Positions 27,405 to 38,100 of a DNA stretch of 64,000 nucleotides are shown here, one piece after another; position 1 is the stretch's first letter, and each line of letters opens with the position of its first letter. The notes below the pieces were generated by a model. The model saw nothing but the letters and a program-made list of their open reading frames with translations, did no database searches and was not told where the DNA came from. The DNA comes from Martinezella rhizogenes (lineage in GTDB: Bacteria; Pseudomonadota; Alphaproteobacteria; Rhizobiales; Rhizobiaceae): assembly GCF_000799715.1 (NCBI RefSeq), contig NZ_JUHG01000002.1, forward strand, positions 124,001-188,000. The letters run 5' to 3'. Made by a program: the position numbers and the translations under genes.

Positions 27405-29174
27405 GTGTCTCTTTTCAAAGTCTATGCAAGAGCCCTGAAGTATCTTGGCGCGTATCGTTACCGCGTTTGGATGGTCGTCGTCGCAAACATCGCGTTGGCC
27501 ATGACCACCATCTATGAGCCGGTTCTGTTCGGCCGCATCTTCGACGCCATCGGCAAGAAAGAGCCGGTGACGCCGACCATGATGCTGTGGGCCGGTTTCG
27601 CCGTCTTCAGCGCGGTGGCCTTCATCATCGTTTCCCGCGAGGCGGACCGTCTCGCCCATGGCCGTCGCGCATCGCTGCTGACGGAAGCCTTCAGCCGCAT
27701 CATTTCCATGCCTTTGTCCTGGCATAGCCAGCGCGGCACGGCCAGCGCGCTGAACACGCTGCTGCGCGCTTGCGAAGCCCTGTTCGGCCTGTGGCTCGAA
27801 TTCATGCGCAACCACCTGACGACGGCCGTGGCACTTATCGTGATGGTCCCGACCGCCGTGGCCATGGACCTGCGCCTGTCCGCGGTTCTCGTTCTGCTCG
27901 GCATCTTCTACTGGATCGTCGGCAGCCTGGTCATGAGCCGCACCAAGGACGGCCAGACTTCGGTCGAGAGCCACTACAATACCGTCTTCTCGCATGTCAG
28001 CGACTCGATCAGCAACGTCTCGGTGCTGCATAGCTACAATCGCATCGAGGCTGAAACCAAGGCGCTGAAGTCCTTTACCGAACACCTGCTTGCCGCCCAG
28101 TATCCGGTCCTCGACTGGTGGGCGCTCGCCGGCGCGCTGAACCGCACGGCCTCGACCATCGCGATGATGGCGATCCTGATGATCGGCACGGTACTCGTCC
28201 AGGGCGGCAGCCTCAGCATCGGCGCGCTGATCACCTTCATCGCCTTTGCCAACGTGCTGATCGGCCGCCTGGAGCTGCTGCGCAACTTCGCCAACCAGAT
28301 TTTCGAAGCCCGCGCCAAGCTGGTGGACTTCTATGAACTGGAAGATTCCGTCCGCGACCGCGAGGAACCGGCTGGCCTTGCCGAGATTAAGGACGTCAAG
28401 GGCGAGGTTGAGTTCCGCGATGTTTCCTTCGGCTTCGGCAACAGCGCACAGGGCCTGCACAACATCAACTTCACGGTGAAGGCCGGCCAGACCGTCGCCA
28501 TCGTCGGCCCGACCGGCGCCGGCAAGACGACGCTGGTCAACCTGCTGCAACGTGTCTTCGATCCGCAGGGCGGCCAGATCCTTGTCGACGGTCACGACAT
28601 CACCAAGGTGACGCGCAAGTCGCTGCGCCGCTACATCGCCACGGTCTTCCAGGACGCAGGTCTGCTGAACCGCTCGATCAGCGACAACATCCGTCTCGGC
28701 CGCGAGGGTGCGACCGAGGAAGAGATGATGCGCGCTGCCGAAGCGGCTGCCGCCAACGACTTCATCGAGACGCGCGAAAGCGGCTATGAGACCCGCGTCG
28801 GCGAGCGCGGCAACAAGCTCTCCGGTGGTGAACGCCAGCGTATTGCGATTGCCCGCGCCATCCTCAAGGACGCGCCGATCCTCGTGCTTGACGAAGCGAC
28901 CAGCGCGCTCGACGTGGAGACCGAGAACCGCGTCAAGGCGGCGATCGACAATCTCAGGCAGAACCGCACGACCTTCATCATCGCCCACCGTCTGTCGACG
29001 GTACGCGAAGCTGATATCGTCCTCTTCCTTGAGAACGGACGCGTTATCGAGAACGGCAGCTTCAGCGCGCTCAGCCAGAGCAACGGCCGCTTCGCCGCCC
29101 TGCTGCGCGCCAGCGGTATCCTGACGGACGAGGAAGTCCGCAAGGCCCATACCACGGAACACGAAGCCGCCTGA
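27405..29174 (+). CDS. ndvA: Cyclic beta-1,2-glucan export ATP-binding/permease protein
   Basis: A 589-residue half-size ABC exporter (ChvA/NdvA). The membrane domain covers about residues 15-310. The nucleotide-binding domain has Walker A GPTGAGKTT, signature LSGGERQRIA and Walker B ILVLDEATSALD. It moves cyclic beta-1,2-glucan from cytoplasm to periplasm and is needed for nodule invasion and osmotic adaptation in rhizobia. The GTG at 27405 (MSLFKVYARALKYLGAY) follows AGAGG at 9-base spacing and gives the family length. NdvB, which makes the substrate, is encoded 3 kb to the right on the other strand. Confidence 0.96.
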   Translation: MSLFKVYARALKYLGAYRYRVWMVVVANIALAMTTIYEPVLFGRIFDAIGKKEPVTPTMMLWAGFAVFSAVAFIIVSREADRLAHGRRASLLTEAFSRIISMPLSWHSQRGTASALNTLLRACEALFGLWLEFMRNHLTTAVALIVMVPTAVAMDLRLSAVLVLLGIFYWIVGSLVMSRTKDGQTSVESHYNTVFSHVSDSISNVSVLHSYNRIEAETKALKSFTEHLLAAQYPVLDWWALAGALNRTASTIAMMAILMIGTVLVQGGSLSIGALITFIAFANVLIGRLELLRNFANQIFEARAKLVDFYELEDSVRDREEPAGLAEIKDVKGEVEFRDVSFGFGNSAQGLHNINFTVKAGQTVAIVGPTGAGKTTLVNLLQRVFDPQGGQILVDGHDITKVTRKSLRRYIATVFQDAGLLNRSISDNIRLGREGATEEEMMRAAEAAAANDFIETRESGYETRVGERGNKLSGGERQRIAIARAILKDAPILVLDEATSALDVETENRVKAAIDNLRQNRTTFIIAHRLSTVREADIVLFLENGRVIENGSFSALSQSNGRFAALLRASGILTDEEVRKAHTTEHEAA

Positions 29175-29202
29175 TCATTCGAATGGGGCCCAAAAGTCGA
29201 AG

Positions 29203-29233
29203 CCGGGGGAGCAATGCTCCCCCGGTTTTTTTT
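29203..29233 (+). terminator. Rho-independent terminator of ndvA
   Basis: CCGGGGGAGC-AAT-GCTCCCCCGG followed by eight T residues, 28 bp past the ndvA stop. Confidence 0.93.
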
Positions 29234-29281
29234 GCGCGCGTTGATACCCTCGCCCGTGGGGCGGAACTAAGAGACAAAACA

Positions 29282-29314
29282 AGAAAGGCCCGGTAGGGAA
29301 AACCGGGCCTTTCT
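29282..29314 (-). terminator. Terminator of the porin gene
   Basis: A perfect 13-bp stem (AGAAAGGCCCGGT) with a 7-base loop; on the minus strand it is followed by TGTTTTGTC. It lies 114 bp past the porin stop and faces the ndvA terminator. Confidence 0.75.
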
Positions 29315-29428
29315 CCTGCTCTGATCGGAGGTCAAATCGGTCCCGACGACCGCGGAGTTATGACGGGCGCCAGATCGGTTATGATTAGCTTCAGGCCAGG
29401 GTAGGACTGGCGTTAAGCCGGGATCAGA

Positions 29429-30520
29429 TCAGAACTTGCGCTCGAAGCGCAAGGCACCTGTCCACTGATCGGAATTGGTGGCATCGTAGCGCATGTAGGT
29501 AAGTTCAGGCGTGACGGCCAGGTCCTTGACCGGGCGCCAGGCTAGGTTCGTCGTCGCCTGCAAAATGCCGCTGTCAGTATAGGCAACCATCGTGGTGTTC
29601 TGCAGCTTCGGCGTAAACGTGTAGCTGAAGCCGGTCCAGAAGGCCCAGTCGCCCCATCCGCAATCCGCACCATTCCTCGGGCAAGCCGCCGAATTGGTGT
29701 TGAGGAAGGATCCGGCATATTTGTTCAGCTTGTCACCGTCGGTATTCCAGCCACCCATGAAGAACGGCTTGAAGGCGCCGAAATCGCCATCGATACGCGC
29801 CTTGATGGCGCCTTCTTCGACGATGGAATCATATCCGCCGACGATCCTGAGCTGGAACATGCTGCCTTTGTAGCCCGCACCGACGACGACGTCGGGAGCA
29901 TAATGATTGGCCTCTCCGGTCTGCCACGCACCGCGATAGGATGAGGTGGTTGCCGAGGAGTTGCTATCTTCCAGCGACACCAATGCGGTGAAGCCGTTGC
30001 CGGAATCATACTTGTAGGTGAGCTGGTTAAGCTCCTTCGGGCCTTCGTAGATGACCTCGTCGTTGATCAGACTGGTCGTGTAGCCCATGTACATCGTATA
30101 TTGGGAGTCGAGCTTGCCGACGGTGAAGCCACCGAGGCTGATATTGGCAAACAGCAGCCTCGCGTTGGTGGTGCCGCCATCCTGCCAATCCCACCGATAA
30201 ACGGTGTTGGTCTTGAGCGGACCATATTCAGTATCGGAGGCGGTATCGAAGGAAAGTTCCGCGCGGGTGTGCCATTGTGTGCCGATGCGGCTTGCAGCGT
30301 TCCTCGGGTCCTTCCAATAGCCCTCGGTGCGGACCTTGCCGCCAACCTTCAAACAGGTTTCGGTTCCGGGAATGAAGAAGTAGCCAGCGCCATAGGCGTC
30401 GCAAATACGAACATATTCAAGTGGTTCCGGCTCGGCGGCCACAATGGCGTCAGCCGCCCGCGCTCCCGAGACGGCGGCCAGGGCAGCGGCCGAACCAAGA
30501 AGAAGACCTCTGATATTCAT
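29429..30520 (-). CDS. Outer-membrane porin, RopA/Omp2 type
   Basis: A 363-residue porin of the alphaproteobacterial Porin_2 family. Residues 1-22 (MNIRGLLLGSAAALAAVSGARA) are a signal peptide. The mature part starts with ADAIVAAEPEPLEYVRICDAYG and has CLKVGGKVR. The chain ends in phenylalanine (RFERKF), the mark of outer-membrane beta-barrels. It forms trimeric channels for small solutes. The start at 30520 removes a ten-residue upstream extension. It sits between ndvA (convergent) and opgC. Rhizobia have several ropA paralogs; which one this is cannot be told. Confidence 0.93.
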   Translation of the reverse strand: MNIRGLLLGSAAALAAVSGARAADAIVAAEPEPLEYVRICDAYGAGYFFIPGTETCLKVGGKVRTEGYWKDPRNAASRIGTQWHTRAELSFDTASDTEYGPLKTNTVYRWDWQDGGTTNARLLFANISLGGFTVGKLDSQYTMYMGYTTSLINDEVIYEGPKELNQLTYKYDSGNGFTALVSLEDSNSSATTSSYRGAWQTGEANHYAPDVVVGAGYKGSMFQLRIVGGYDSIVEEGAIKARIDGDFGAFKPFFMGGWNTDGDKLNKYAGSFLNTNSAACPRNGADCGWGDWAFWTGFSYTFTPKLQNTTMVAYTDSGILQATTNLAWRPVKDLAVTPELTYMRYDATNSDQWTGALRFERKF

Positions 30521-30779
30521 GATTGCTCCAATCCAGTATCGATTGGGCATGAGTTATCGCGTCGAAAATTCGACGCTCCCTACCCCATTCCCGTTTTGAC
30601 GATCCCCACAATTACGCCACGCACCCGTTCGGGCACGTATGACGCCGGGGTGGCGACGCTCCCCGAGCGTCGCCACGGATTCGATTTAGGGATTTCAATT
30701 TTGCACAACAAGATTTTGAGCAATTAAATATCGACTGCGGCGCACCGAAACATCACTGCGTTGCAGAAAAATCACGTCA

Positions 30780-30812
30780 CAATCCATTCACGAAAGTGTC
30801 GTGAATGGATTG
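30780..30812. promoter_or_regulatory. 14-bp perfect inverted repeat between opgC and porin genes
   Basis: CAATCCATTCACGA-AAGTG-TCGTGAATGGATTG lies 52 bp past the opgC stop within the 344-bp gap before the porin gene. On the minus strand the next bases contain a short T-run (GATTTTTC) after a gap, so it may be a weak terminator of the ndvB-opgC transcript. Nothing else is evident in the gap apart from an AT-rich promoter zone near 30560-30730. Confidence 0.55.
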
Positions 30813-30864
30813 TCCCTGAAAATCAATCTGTTGTTCGTCTGGTACTGAATGGCCACCAGACGGG

Positions 30865-32079
30865 TTATCGGCGCCGTTCGACCCGTATAGGCAGGGGAAG
30901 CACGCCCACCGATGTCTTGGCGGGGCGATGGTTGGCGGTATCCAGCCGCTTGTGCTCGAGATAATAAGCATAGGCGAACTGCAGGACGATACCGACAACC
31001 ACATAAGCGGCGCCGACGGCCGGGTCCTTCTCCGTGACATAGAGGATGACCTGTCCCGCCATGGCGAGGATCGTGCCGGCAACGAAGATGCTGAGGGAAT
31101 GCCGCCCGAAGATCGCCAGCGGGTGGTTGGCCGGCCGGCGCAGCAATCGCGAGACGGCCGGTATGCAGACGATGAGATAGGCAAGCGCCAGCACATGCAA
31201 CAGCCGCGGCAGCGACAGGAAGGTCTTGTCGAAACCGGTGACGACGGTGGGCAGGCCGAGCGCAGCCAACTGATCGCCCAGCACCCAGAGCTTATCTGTA
31301 ACCCAGATGAAGGACAGCATGACATAGGCCAGCGAAAGCGCGAACAGGACCGGATTATAGGCAATCCGGCCGCCACGCTTCACATGCATGATGGCGACGA
31401 AACCGATGACAAACAGGAATTGCCAGGACAGCGGGTTCAGGAACCAGAAGCCGTCGAGCAGCGTCGTGTGCGGCGCGATCTGGTAGATGCCGGCGAGCAG
31501 CCAGACGGCACCAGAAACCAGGAGTAGAAGCAACGGGCTTTTCGCCTCCAGCACCAGCATCAGCGGCAGCATGAGAAACAACGCCCCATACATCGGCAGG
31601 ATATTGTTATAACCGATCTGGTGGCCAAGCAGCAGCAGCGCCGGAATGCCGCGAGCCGGATCCATCAGCACCGCAAGGATATTCACCTCGCAGAGCAGGC
31701 CCACCTGGCGGAAAATCCAGGCGCCGGAGATGAACAGCACCAGCGTGATAAAGGTGGTGATCATATGCGCCGTATAAAGCGTGAAGGCGCGCTTGACTGC
31801 CTTCCAGGCGGTCGAGAGCCGATTGCCGGGCTTGAACCGCGTTCCGTAGGCAAGGCCGACCGAGATGCCGGAGATCAGCACGAAAGCCTCTGCCGCATCG
31901 GAAAAACCGAAATTCTTTGTCGTTAGCCGTTCGAAGAACTGGCCGGGTACGTGATTGATGAAGATCGTGATCAGGGCCAAAGCCCTCAAAACATCCAGCC
32001 TGGTATCGCGCCCTGCCGACATTTTCGGCGAACCGATGGCGCTTCCCGACTGTGTGTCGATATGTGCCCTGATGTTCAT
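30865..32079 (-). CDS. opgC: OpgC-type glucan succinyltransferase
   Basis: A 404-residue inner-membrane protein with about ten hydrophobic segments. GRDTRLDVLRALALITIFINH and NFGFSDAAEAFVLISG are diagnostic for the OpgC family, which adds succinyl groups to osmoregulated periplasmic glucans. The ATG at 32079 follows AGGAG at 8 bases; an ATG seven codons upstream lacks this support. It is 92 bp downstream of ndvB on the same strand, so synthesis and modification of the cyclic glucan are likely co-expressed. The family call is strong; succinyl as the group transferred is inferred from the family. Confidence 0.88.
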   Translation of the reverse strand: MNIRAHIDTQSGSAIGSPKMSAGRDTRLDVLRALALITIFINHVPGQFFERLTTKNFGFSDAAEAFVLISGISVGLAYGTRFKPGNRLSTAWKAVKRAFTLYTAHMITTFITLVLFISGAWIFRQVGLLCEVNILAVLMDPARGIPALLLLGHQIGYNNILPMYGALFLMLPLMLVLEAKSPLLLLLVSGAVWLLAGIYQIAPHTTLLDGFWFLNPLSWQFLFVIGFVAIMHVKRGGRIAYNPVLFALSLAYVMLSFIWVTDKLWVLGDQLAALGLPTVVTGFDKTFLSLPRLLHVLALAYLIVCIPAVSRLLRRPANHPLAIFGRHSLSIFVAGTILAMAGQVILYVTEKDPAVGAAYVVVGIVLQFAYAYYLEHKRLDTANHRPAKTSVGVLPLPIRVERRR

Positions 32080-32171
32080 GAACATCTCCTGTTCCGACAA
32101 TCAAATGCGGATGGGGCCAAAGAGTTCCCTCCTTGGCCCCATCGATCGATGCGAAACAGTGCACGAAAACG

Positions 32172-35100
32172 TTACTGCTCGATCGGATAGCCCTCTTCGG
32201 GATGGGCAAGCGCCCTGTCATTCACGGTGACCGAGTATCCGCTCTCATCGGGCGCTTTTGAGACGGAAATGCGGTATTTTCCGCTCGACAGATCGAGATC
32301 CGCCGCAAAGCCATCCCACGTCGACGGCAGCGCCGGCTTGACGTAGAGGCGGCCGTTCTTGACGCGGATGCCGAGAATGCCCTCGATCGCGACGCGATAG
32401 AACCAGCCGGCCGAGCCCGTATACCAGGTCCAGCCGCCACGGCCGGTCAATTGCCCCTCACCATAAATGTCGGCGGCAATGACATAGGGCTCGACGCGAT
32501 AGGTATCGGCCTGATCACGATCAAGTGCGTGGTTGACCGGGTTCAGCATCTCGAAGCAACGCCAGGCATCGTCGCCACGGTTCATTTCCGCCAGCGCCAT
32601 GACCACCCAAGTGGCGGCATGGGTATACTGACCGCCATTCTCGCGAACACCCGGCGGATAGGACTTGATGTAGCCCGGATCGCGCGCCGACTTGGAGAAA
32701 GGCGGCGTGAACAGCCGGATCATTCGGTTGTCGTCGTCGACCAGCTTTTCGAGAACGGCGTTCATCGCCGTCTCGCCGCGCTTGGGGTCGCCTTCGCCGG
32801 AGAGGATGTTCCAGGATTGCGCGATCGAATCGATCTGGCATTCGAAGTTCTCGCTGGAGCCGAGCGGGCTGCCGTCGTCGAAATAGCCACGGCGATAATG
32901 GTTGCCGTCCCAGCCCGCTGTTTCCAGCGACTTGCGCAGTTCGGGCAGATGCTTGGTCCAGCGCTCGACGCGCTCCTTGTCGCCGCGCGCTTCCGCGTAG
33001 GGCAGGAAGGCGGTGAGCGTGCCGGCAAGGAACCAGCCGAGCCAGACGCTTTCACCGCGACCCTGAATGCCGACACGGTTCATGCCGTCGTTCCAGTCGC
33101 CGCCGAGGATCAGCGGCAGGCCGTTGCCGCCCTTGCGCTTGATGGCGAGATCGAGTGCCAGCGCCGCATGCTCGTAGACGCTGACCTTATCCTCGGACAC
33201 GCTCGGCTGGTAGAAGGCGTCATGCGTTCCGGGCATGAGGGCGGCACCCTCGACGAAGGCAAGCTCCTCATCCAGAAGCGACTTGTCGCCCGTCACCGTG
33301 CAATACTGGTTGATCGCATAGGCGAGCCAGACGACGTCGTCCGAGATATGCGTGCGCACGCCGGCGCCGCTGCCCGGCAGCCACCAATGCTGCACGTCGC
33401 CTTCGCGGAACTGGCGCTGGGCCGCATTGACGATCTGCTTGCGCGCAAGTTCCGGCGCATGCGTCAGGAAGGCCAGCGTATCCTGCAACTGGTCGCGGAA
33501 GCCGAAGGCGCCCGATGCCTGATAGAAGGCGGTGCGCGCCATGATACGGCAGCCAAGGCTCTGATAGGGGAGCCAGGCGTTGATCATGTTGTTCATCGCC
33601 TTATCCGGCGTCGAGATTTGCAGACGGCCGGTAAAACCGTCCCAGAAGCCGCGAGTGGCCGAAAGCACCGTCTCGAAATCCGCCTTGCGGATCTCGGCGA
33701 CCAATGAACGCGCCTCTTCGAGAGAAGCGGTATCGCCCATGTAGAAGCAGATATCCTTCTCTTCGCCCGCACCGATGGTCAGGTCGAAGGCGAGTGCCGC
33801 GCAGGGATCGCCGTCGAGGTCGGTGGAGTTGGAGAGGACGGCGCCGGAGACAACGGCTTCCGGCATCTGCACCGTGCCGTGACGGCCGATGAATTCGCGG
33901 CGGCTGGCCGAGAAGCTCGAATGCGCCTCGCTTGCCGCCATGAAGGCGACCCGCTTGGAATAATCGATGCTGTAGGGATTGTTGGCAAACAGCGCTCCCG
34001 TCTCCTCGTCCAGCGACGAGAGGATGAAAGGCTTGGTCTTGTGCGGATTGATGCCAAGCACCCATTCCGCATAGTTGTAGAGCCGCAACCGCCGGGTGCT
34101 CTTGCCCTTGTTGCTGACGCGCAGGCGGAAGACCTTCACGGGACGCTCGCGATCGACCGTCTGCGTCAGTTCCAGCGCAATACCGTTCTCTTCGCTCGAG
34201 AAGACCGAATAGCCGAGGCCGTGGCGGGCCTCATATTGAACCTTCGGATTGCGCGACAGGCCGGCATAGGGGGTCATGACCGCATTGCTGTCGAGATCGG
34301 TCACATAAAGCGCCTCGCCCGGACGGTTGATGACCATGTCGTTGGTCCATGGGGTCAACTGATAGTCGCGCGAATTGTGGCTCCAGGTGAAACCGCCGCC
34401 TTCGGCGGGCACATGGAAGCCGAAGCGCTCATTGGTGATGACGTTGATCCACGGATGCGGCGTCGATTGTCCCCCGGCAAGCCGGACGACATATTCGCGG
34501 CCGTTTTCGGCGAAGCCGCCGTAGCCGTTCCAGAAGTCGAGATCGGCCTGCGCTCCCAGTTCCGTGGCCACAAACACCGATTCCTGCGGCGCGAGCGCCA
34601 CGGCACGGCGATCGACCGGGGCCTGATCGCCCTGCGGTGCCGAGCCGAACAGCGTTGCGGCACGAGCGATCTGGTCGACCAGCTTGCCGTTGCGGGCATG
34701 GAAGACGACGCGGGAGGAGGCGAGGATCTGCTGATAGGTCTCGTTCTCGATCAGGTCCTTGCGCACCGCGAAGATGTGCTGGCGCAGCCCATCCCCCTGA
34801 TTGTGGCGGATATGGTCGGCAAGCGCATCCAGCTGATGCTGCATCGCCTGTACATGCTCGGCGGCGCATTCGTTGAGAATCACCAGATCGGCGGCGATAC
34901 CGCGCGAGCGCAGATATTCCCCGGCACTCAGCGCTTCCTTGGCGATTTCGATGTCGATTTCGTCATTGATGCGCAGCGTGAAGATCGGGAAATCGCCGGA
35001 AATCGTCACCGGCCAGAGCGCCGACTGCGAATGCAGGCCGGCGAGCACGGTGGCGCTGTCGGCGCGCAGATGCATGTCGGGATAGACGAGATAACGCGCA

Positions 35101-38100
35101 AGCTTCTGGAAAGCGGCCGCCTGCTGCGAGGAGACGCCGACATGGCGCATCTGCATTTGCGTCCGCGTCCAGGCCTGCGTCAGTTCGGCTGCGAAAGCAT
35201 CCGGATTGCGGTAGCGGTCCACCGCCTTGTCGACCTCTTCGCGGTTCGGCGCGGCGATCGTCCAGAAGATCACGCTGACTTTCTTGCCGGCCGGTACGCG
35301 CACGACGCGGCGCAGCGACAGGCAGGCATCCATCGTGAAGCCTTCCGTGCCCGACAGCGTCGCGCCCGGATCGAAGGCGGCGGCTTCGGCAAGGGTGCGA
35401 CCACGGCCGAGGAACTTGCGGCGATCCGTCTCGAATTCCGTCGGGCGCTCGGAACCGGCATTGTCGACGACCAGATGCGCGATCGACATGTCCGGCTCGT
35501 TATAGTCGCGCTTGTTGCGCTCGGCGCGGAGCACGTCGCCGCTGCCGCCGATTTCGGTGCGCACGAACATGCGCGCGAAGACCGGATGGCCGGAATCGAC
35601 ATCATCGCTGGCAATCGCCGGCTCGAGATAGGAGGTCACTTCGATGAAGCGATCTTCCGTACCCATGTTGAGCAAGGTAACGCGACGGCCTTCGGCGTCG
35701 TGTTCAGTGGCGACGATGCACTCGACCTCACTGGTGAGATCGCCGATGGTCTTGCTGTATTCCGCCTTTTCGTCGCTGAAGGCGACCTTGACCTTTTCGC
35801 CTTCGATGCTGCGCGGCTCCGATGTCGTCGACCACCATTGGCCGGACACGGTATCGCGCAGGAAGATGAAAGTACCCCAGCGGTCTTCCGTCGGATCGGG
35901 CCGCCAGCGCGACACGGTGAGGCCATTCCAGCGCGAATAGCCGGCGCCGGTCGCCGTCAGCATGACGGAGTAATGGCCGTTGGAGAGGAAGGCGAGTTCG
36001 CGGTCCCGCGTGGCCGGATCGGCGATCTTGCGGATCTCCGGACGCAGCATGTCTTCCTGAATATTGGCCGGTTGGTCGCTCTCGTGCTTGGCGGCCATGA
36101 CCGGGATATCGCGCGGCGCCTTTTCCTGCAGCAGCAGTTCGGCCGCTTCGATCACTGGATCGGCGTGGAAGAGTTCACGCAGGCGTCCGTTGAAGGCGAC
36201 GTTGGCAATAGCCGCAATCGACATGCCATGGTGGTGGGCATAGTAATTGAAGACCACCGCGCATTTCTTGCCTTCGGGAACGCGGGTCGGCGTGAAGTCG
36301 ACGGCGTCATGGAAGCCATAGATGCCAAGCGCGCCGACCTTGCGCAGCTTCTGCAGGTTTTCGAGCGCCGCTTCCGGCCGATACTGGCTGGCGAGAATGG
36401 AGGCATAGGGCGCGATGACGGCATTCTGGCCGAGACCACGCTTCAGGCCGAGCGAGGGCACGCCGAAGTTGGTGTACTGATACTGCATTTGGTGGTCGCG
36501 GGCGTTGAAGGCCGCTTCCGAAATGCCCCAGGGAATGCCGGCGCCGAGACGCTTGGCATAGTTCATCTGTTCCTGGACGATCAGATTGTTGGTCTGGTTG
36601 AGAATACCGCCCTGACGCTCCTGCATGACGAGCGGCGGCATCAGATATTCGAACATCGAGCCGGACCAGGACACCAGCGCGCCGCGCGATCCCACGGGCA
36701 CGACCTGACGGCCGAGGCGGTACCAATGCTCCGTCGGCAGGTCGCCCTTGGCGATGGCGAACAGGCTGGTGAGGCGGGCTTCCGACGCCAGCAAGTCGTA
36801 GCAGGCGGCATCGAGCTCGTTGGTTTCCACGCGGAAACCGATGGAGAGCAGGCGCCGCTCCGGACGATAGAGGAAGTCGAATTCCATGCCGAAGGCGGTT
36901 TCGCGCATACGGTCACGGAGCTTCGCCAGCCGCTGGCGCAGCGCGTCAACATTGGCGAGATCGAAAACGCTGTCGGCGATATGGCCTTCGCAGACCTTCA
37001 CCAGCGATTGCGACCAGGTGAGCACCTCGCCGCTCTGCTGCGACTTGACCTCATGGTCGAGATTGGCGGCAAGCTTCTCGATATCATGCGCCAGGACCGA
37101 AAGATTGATGATGCGGATCGAGGCGAACTCATGCTCGCGCTTGACCGCCGCCAGCGCATTATGGAAGCCGACGATGCGCTCTTCCAGGCGATGGCGCAGC
37201 GGACGCACGGTCTTGCGGTCATCCGGAAGTTCGGCGAGCATTTCGCCAAGAATGCCGGCGACATCGCCGATGCCGTCGAGATTGCCCTGCATATGCGCGG
37301 AAGGCGCTTCCGCCCAGATGCGGCAGGCCGAGGACACGGCGATCAGGTGACCGGCGAAATTGCCGCTGTCGACCGCCGAGACATAGCGCGCGCCCATCGG
37401 TTTCAGCGTGTCCGTGTGATACCAGTTGCAGAGATGTCCCCGGAACTTTTCGAGCTTCTCGACGGTCGCCATGGTCTTTTCCATGCGATCGATGGTTTCC
37501 TCGAAGGAAATCCAGCCGAAGTGGCGGGCCGAGATGACCGAGAGAAAATAGACGCCGATATTGGTCGGCGAGGTGCGCGAAGCCACGACCGGATGCGGCG
37601 TCTGCTGCACGTTGTCCGGCGGCAGATGGTTCTGCTGGTCGACGACGAAGGTATCGAAATAGCGCCAGGTACGCCGCGCGATCTTGCGCAGTTCCGACGA
37701 GACGCTTTCCGACACTTCGAGCTTGTCCTCGGTTTCCGCCGACTGGCTGACATACCAGGCAATCGCCGGCGACAGCACCCAGAGCAACGCGAAGGGAATG
37801 CCGACGAGGAAGGCATTGTCGCCCGACAGCGACGCAAAGGCGAGCGCCAGCAGCGCCAGTACCGGCGCATGCCACATGACGCGGTAGTGGCCGAGAATGG
37901 TGGTCTGGGCCGCTGCCTGGGCACTGGCGGCGGTCCGCCATTGCAGCATCAGCTTGCGGCTGACGAAGGCGCGGTAGAGCGAACGGCCGATGGCGTCGGC
38001 CATGACGCAGGCGCTGTCGGCGATGAAGACGATACGCAGCGCCACTTGCGCATTGGCGGCGCGGATATCCGTCCAGACCGTATAGAGATGGGCGCGGGCG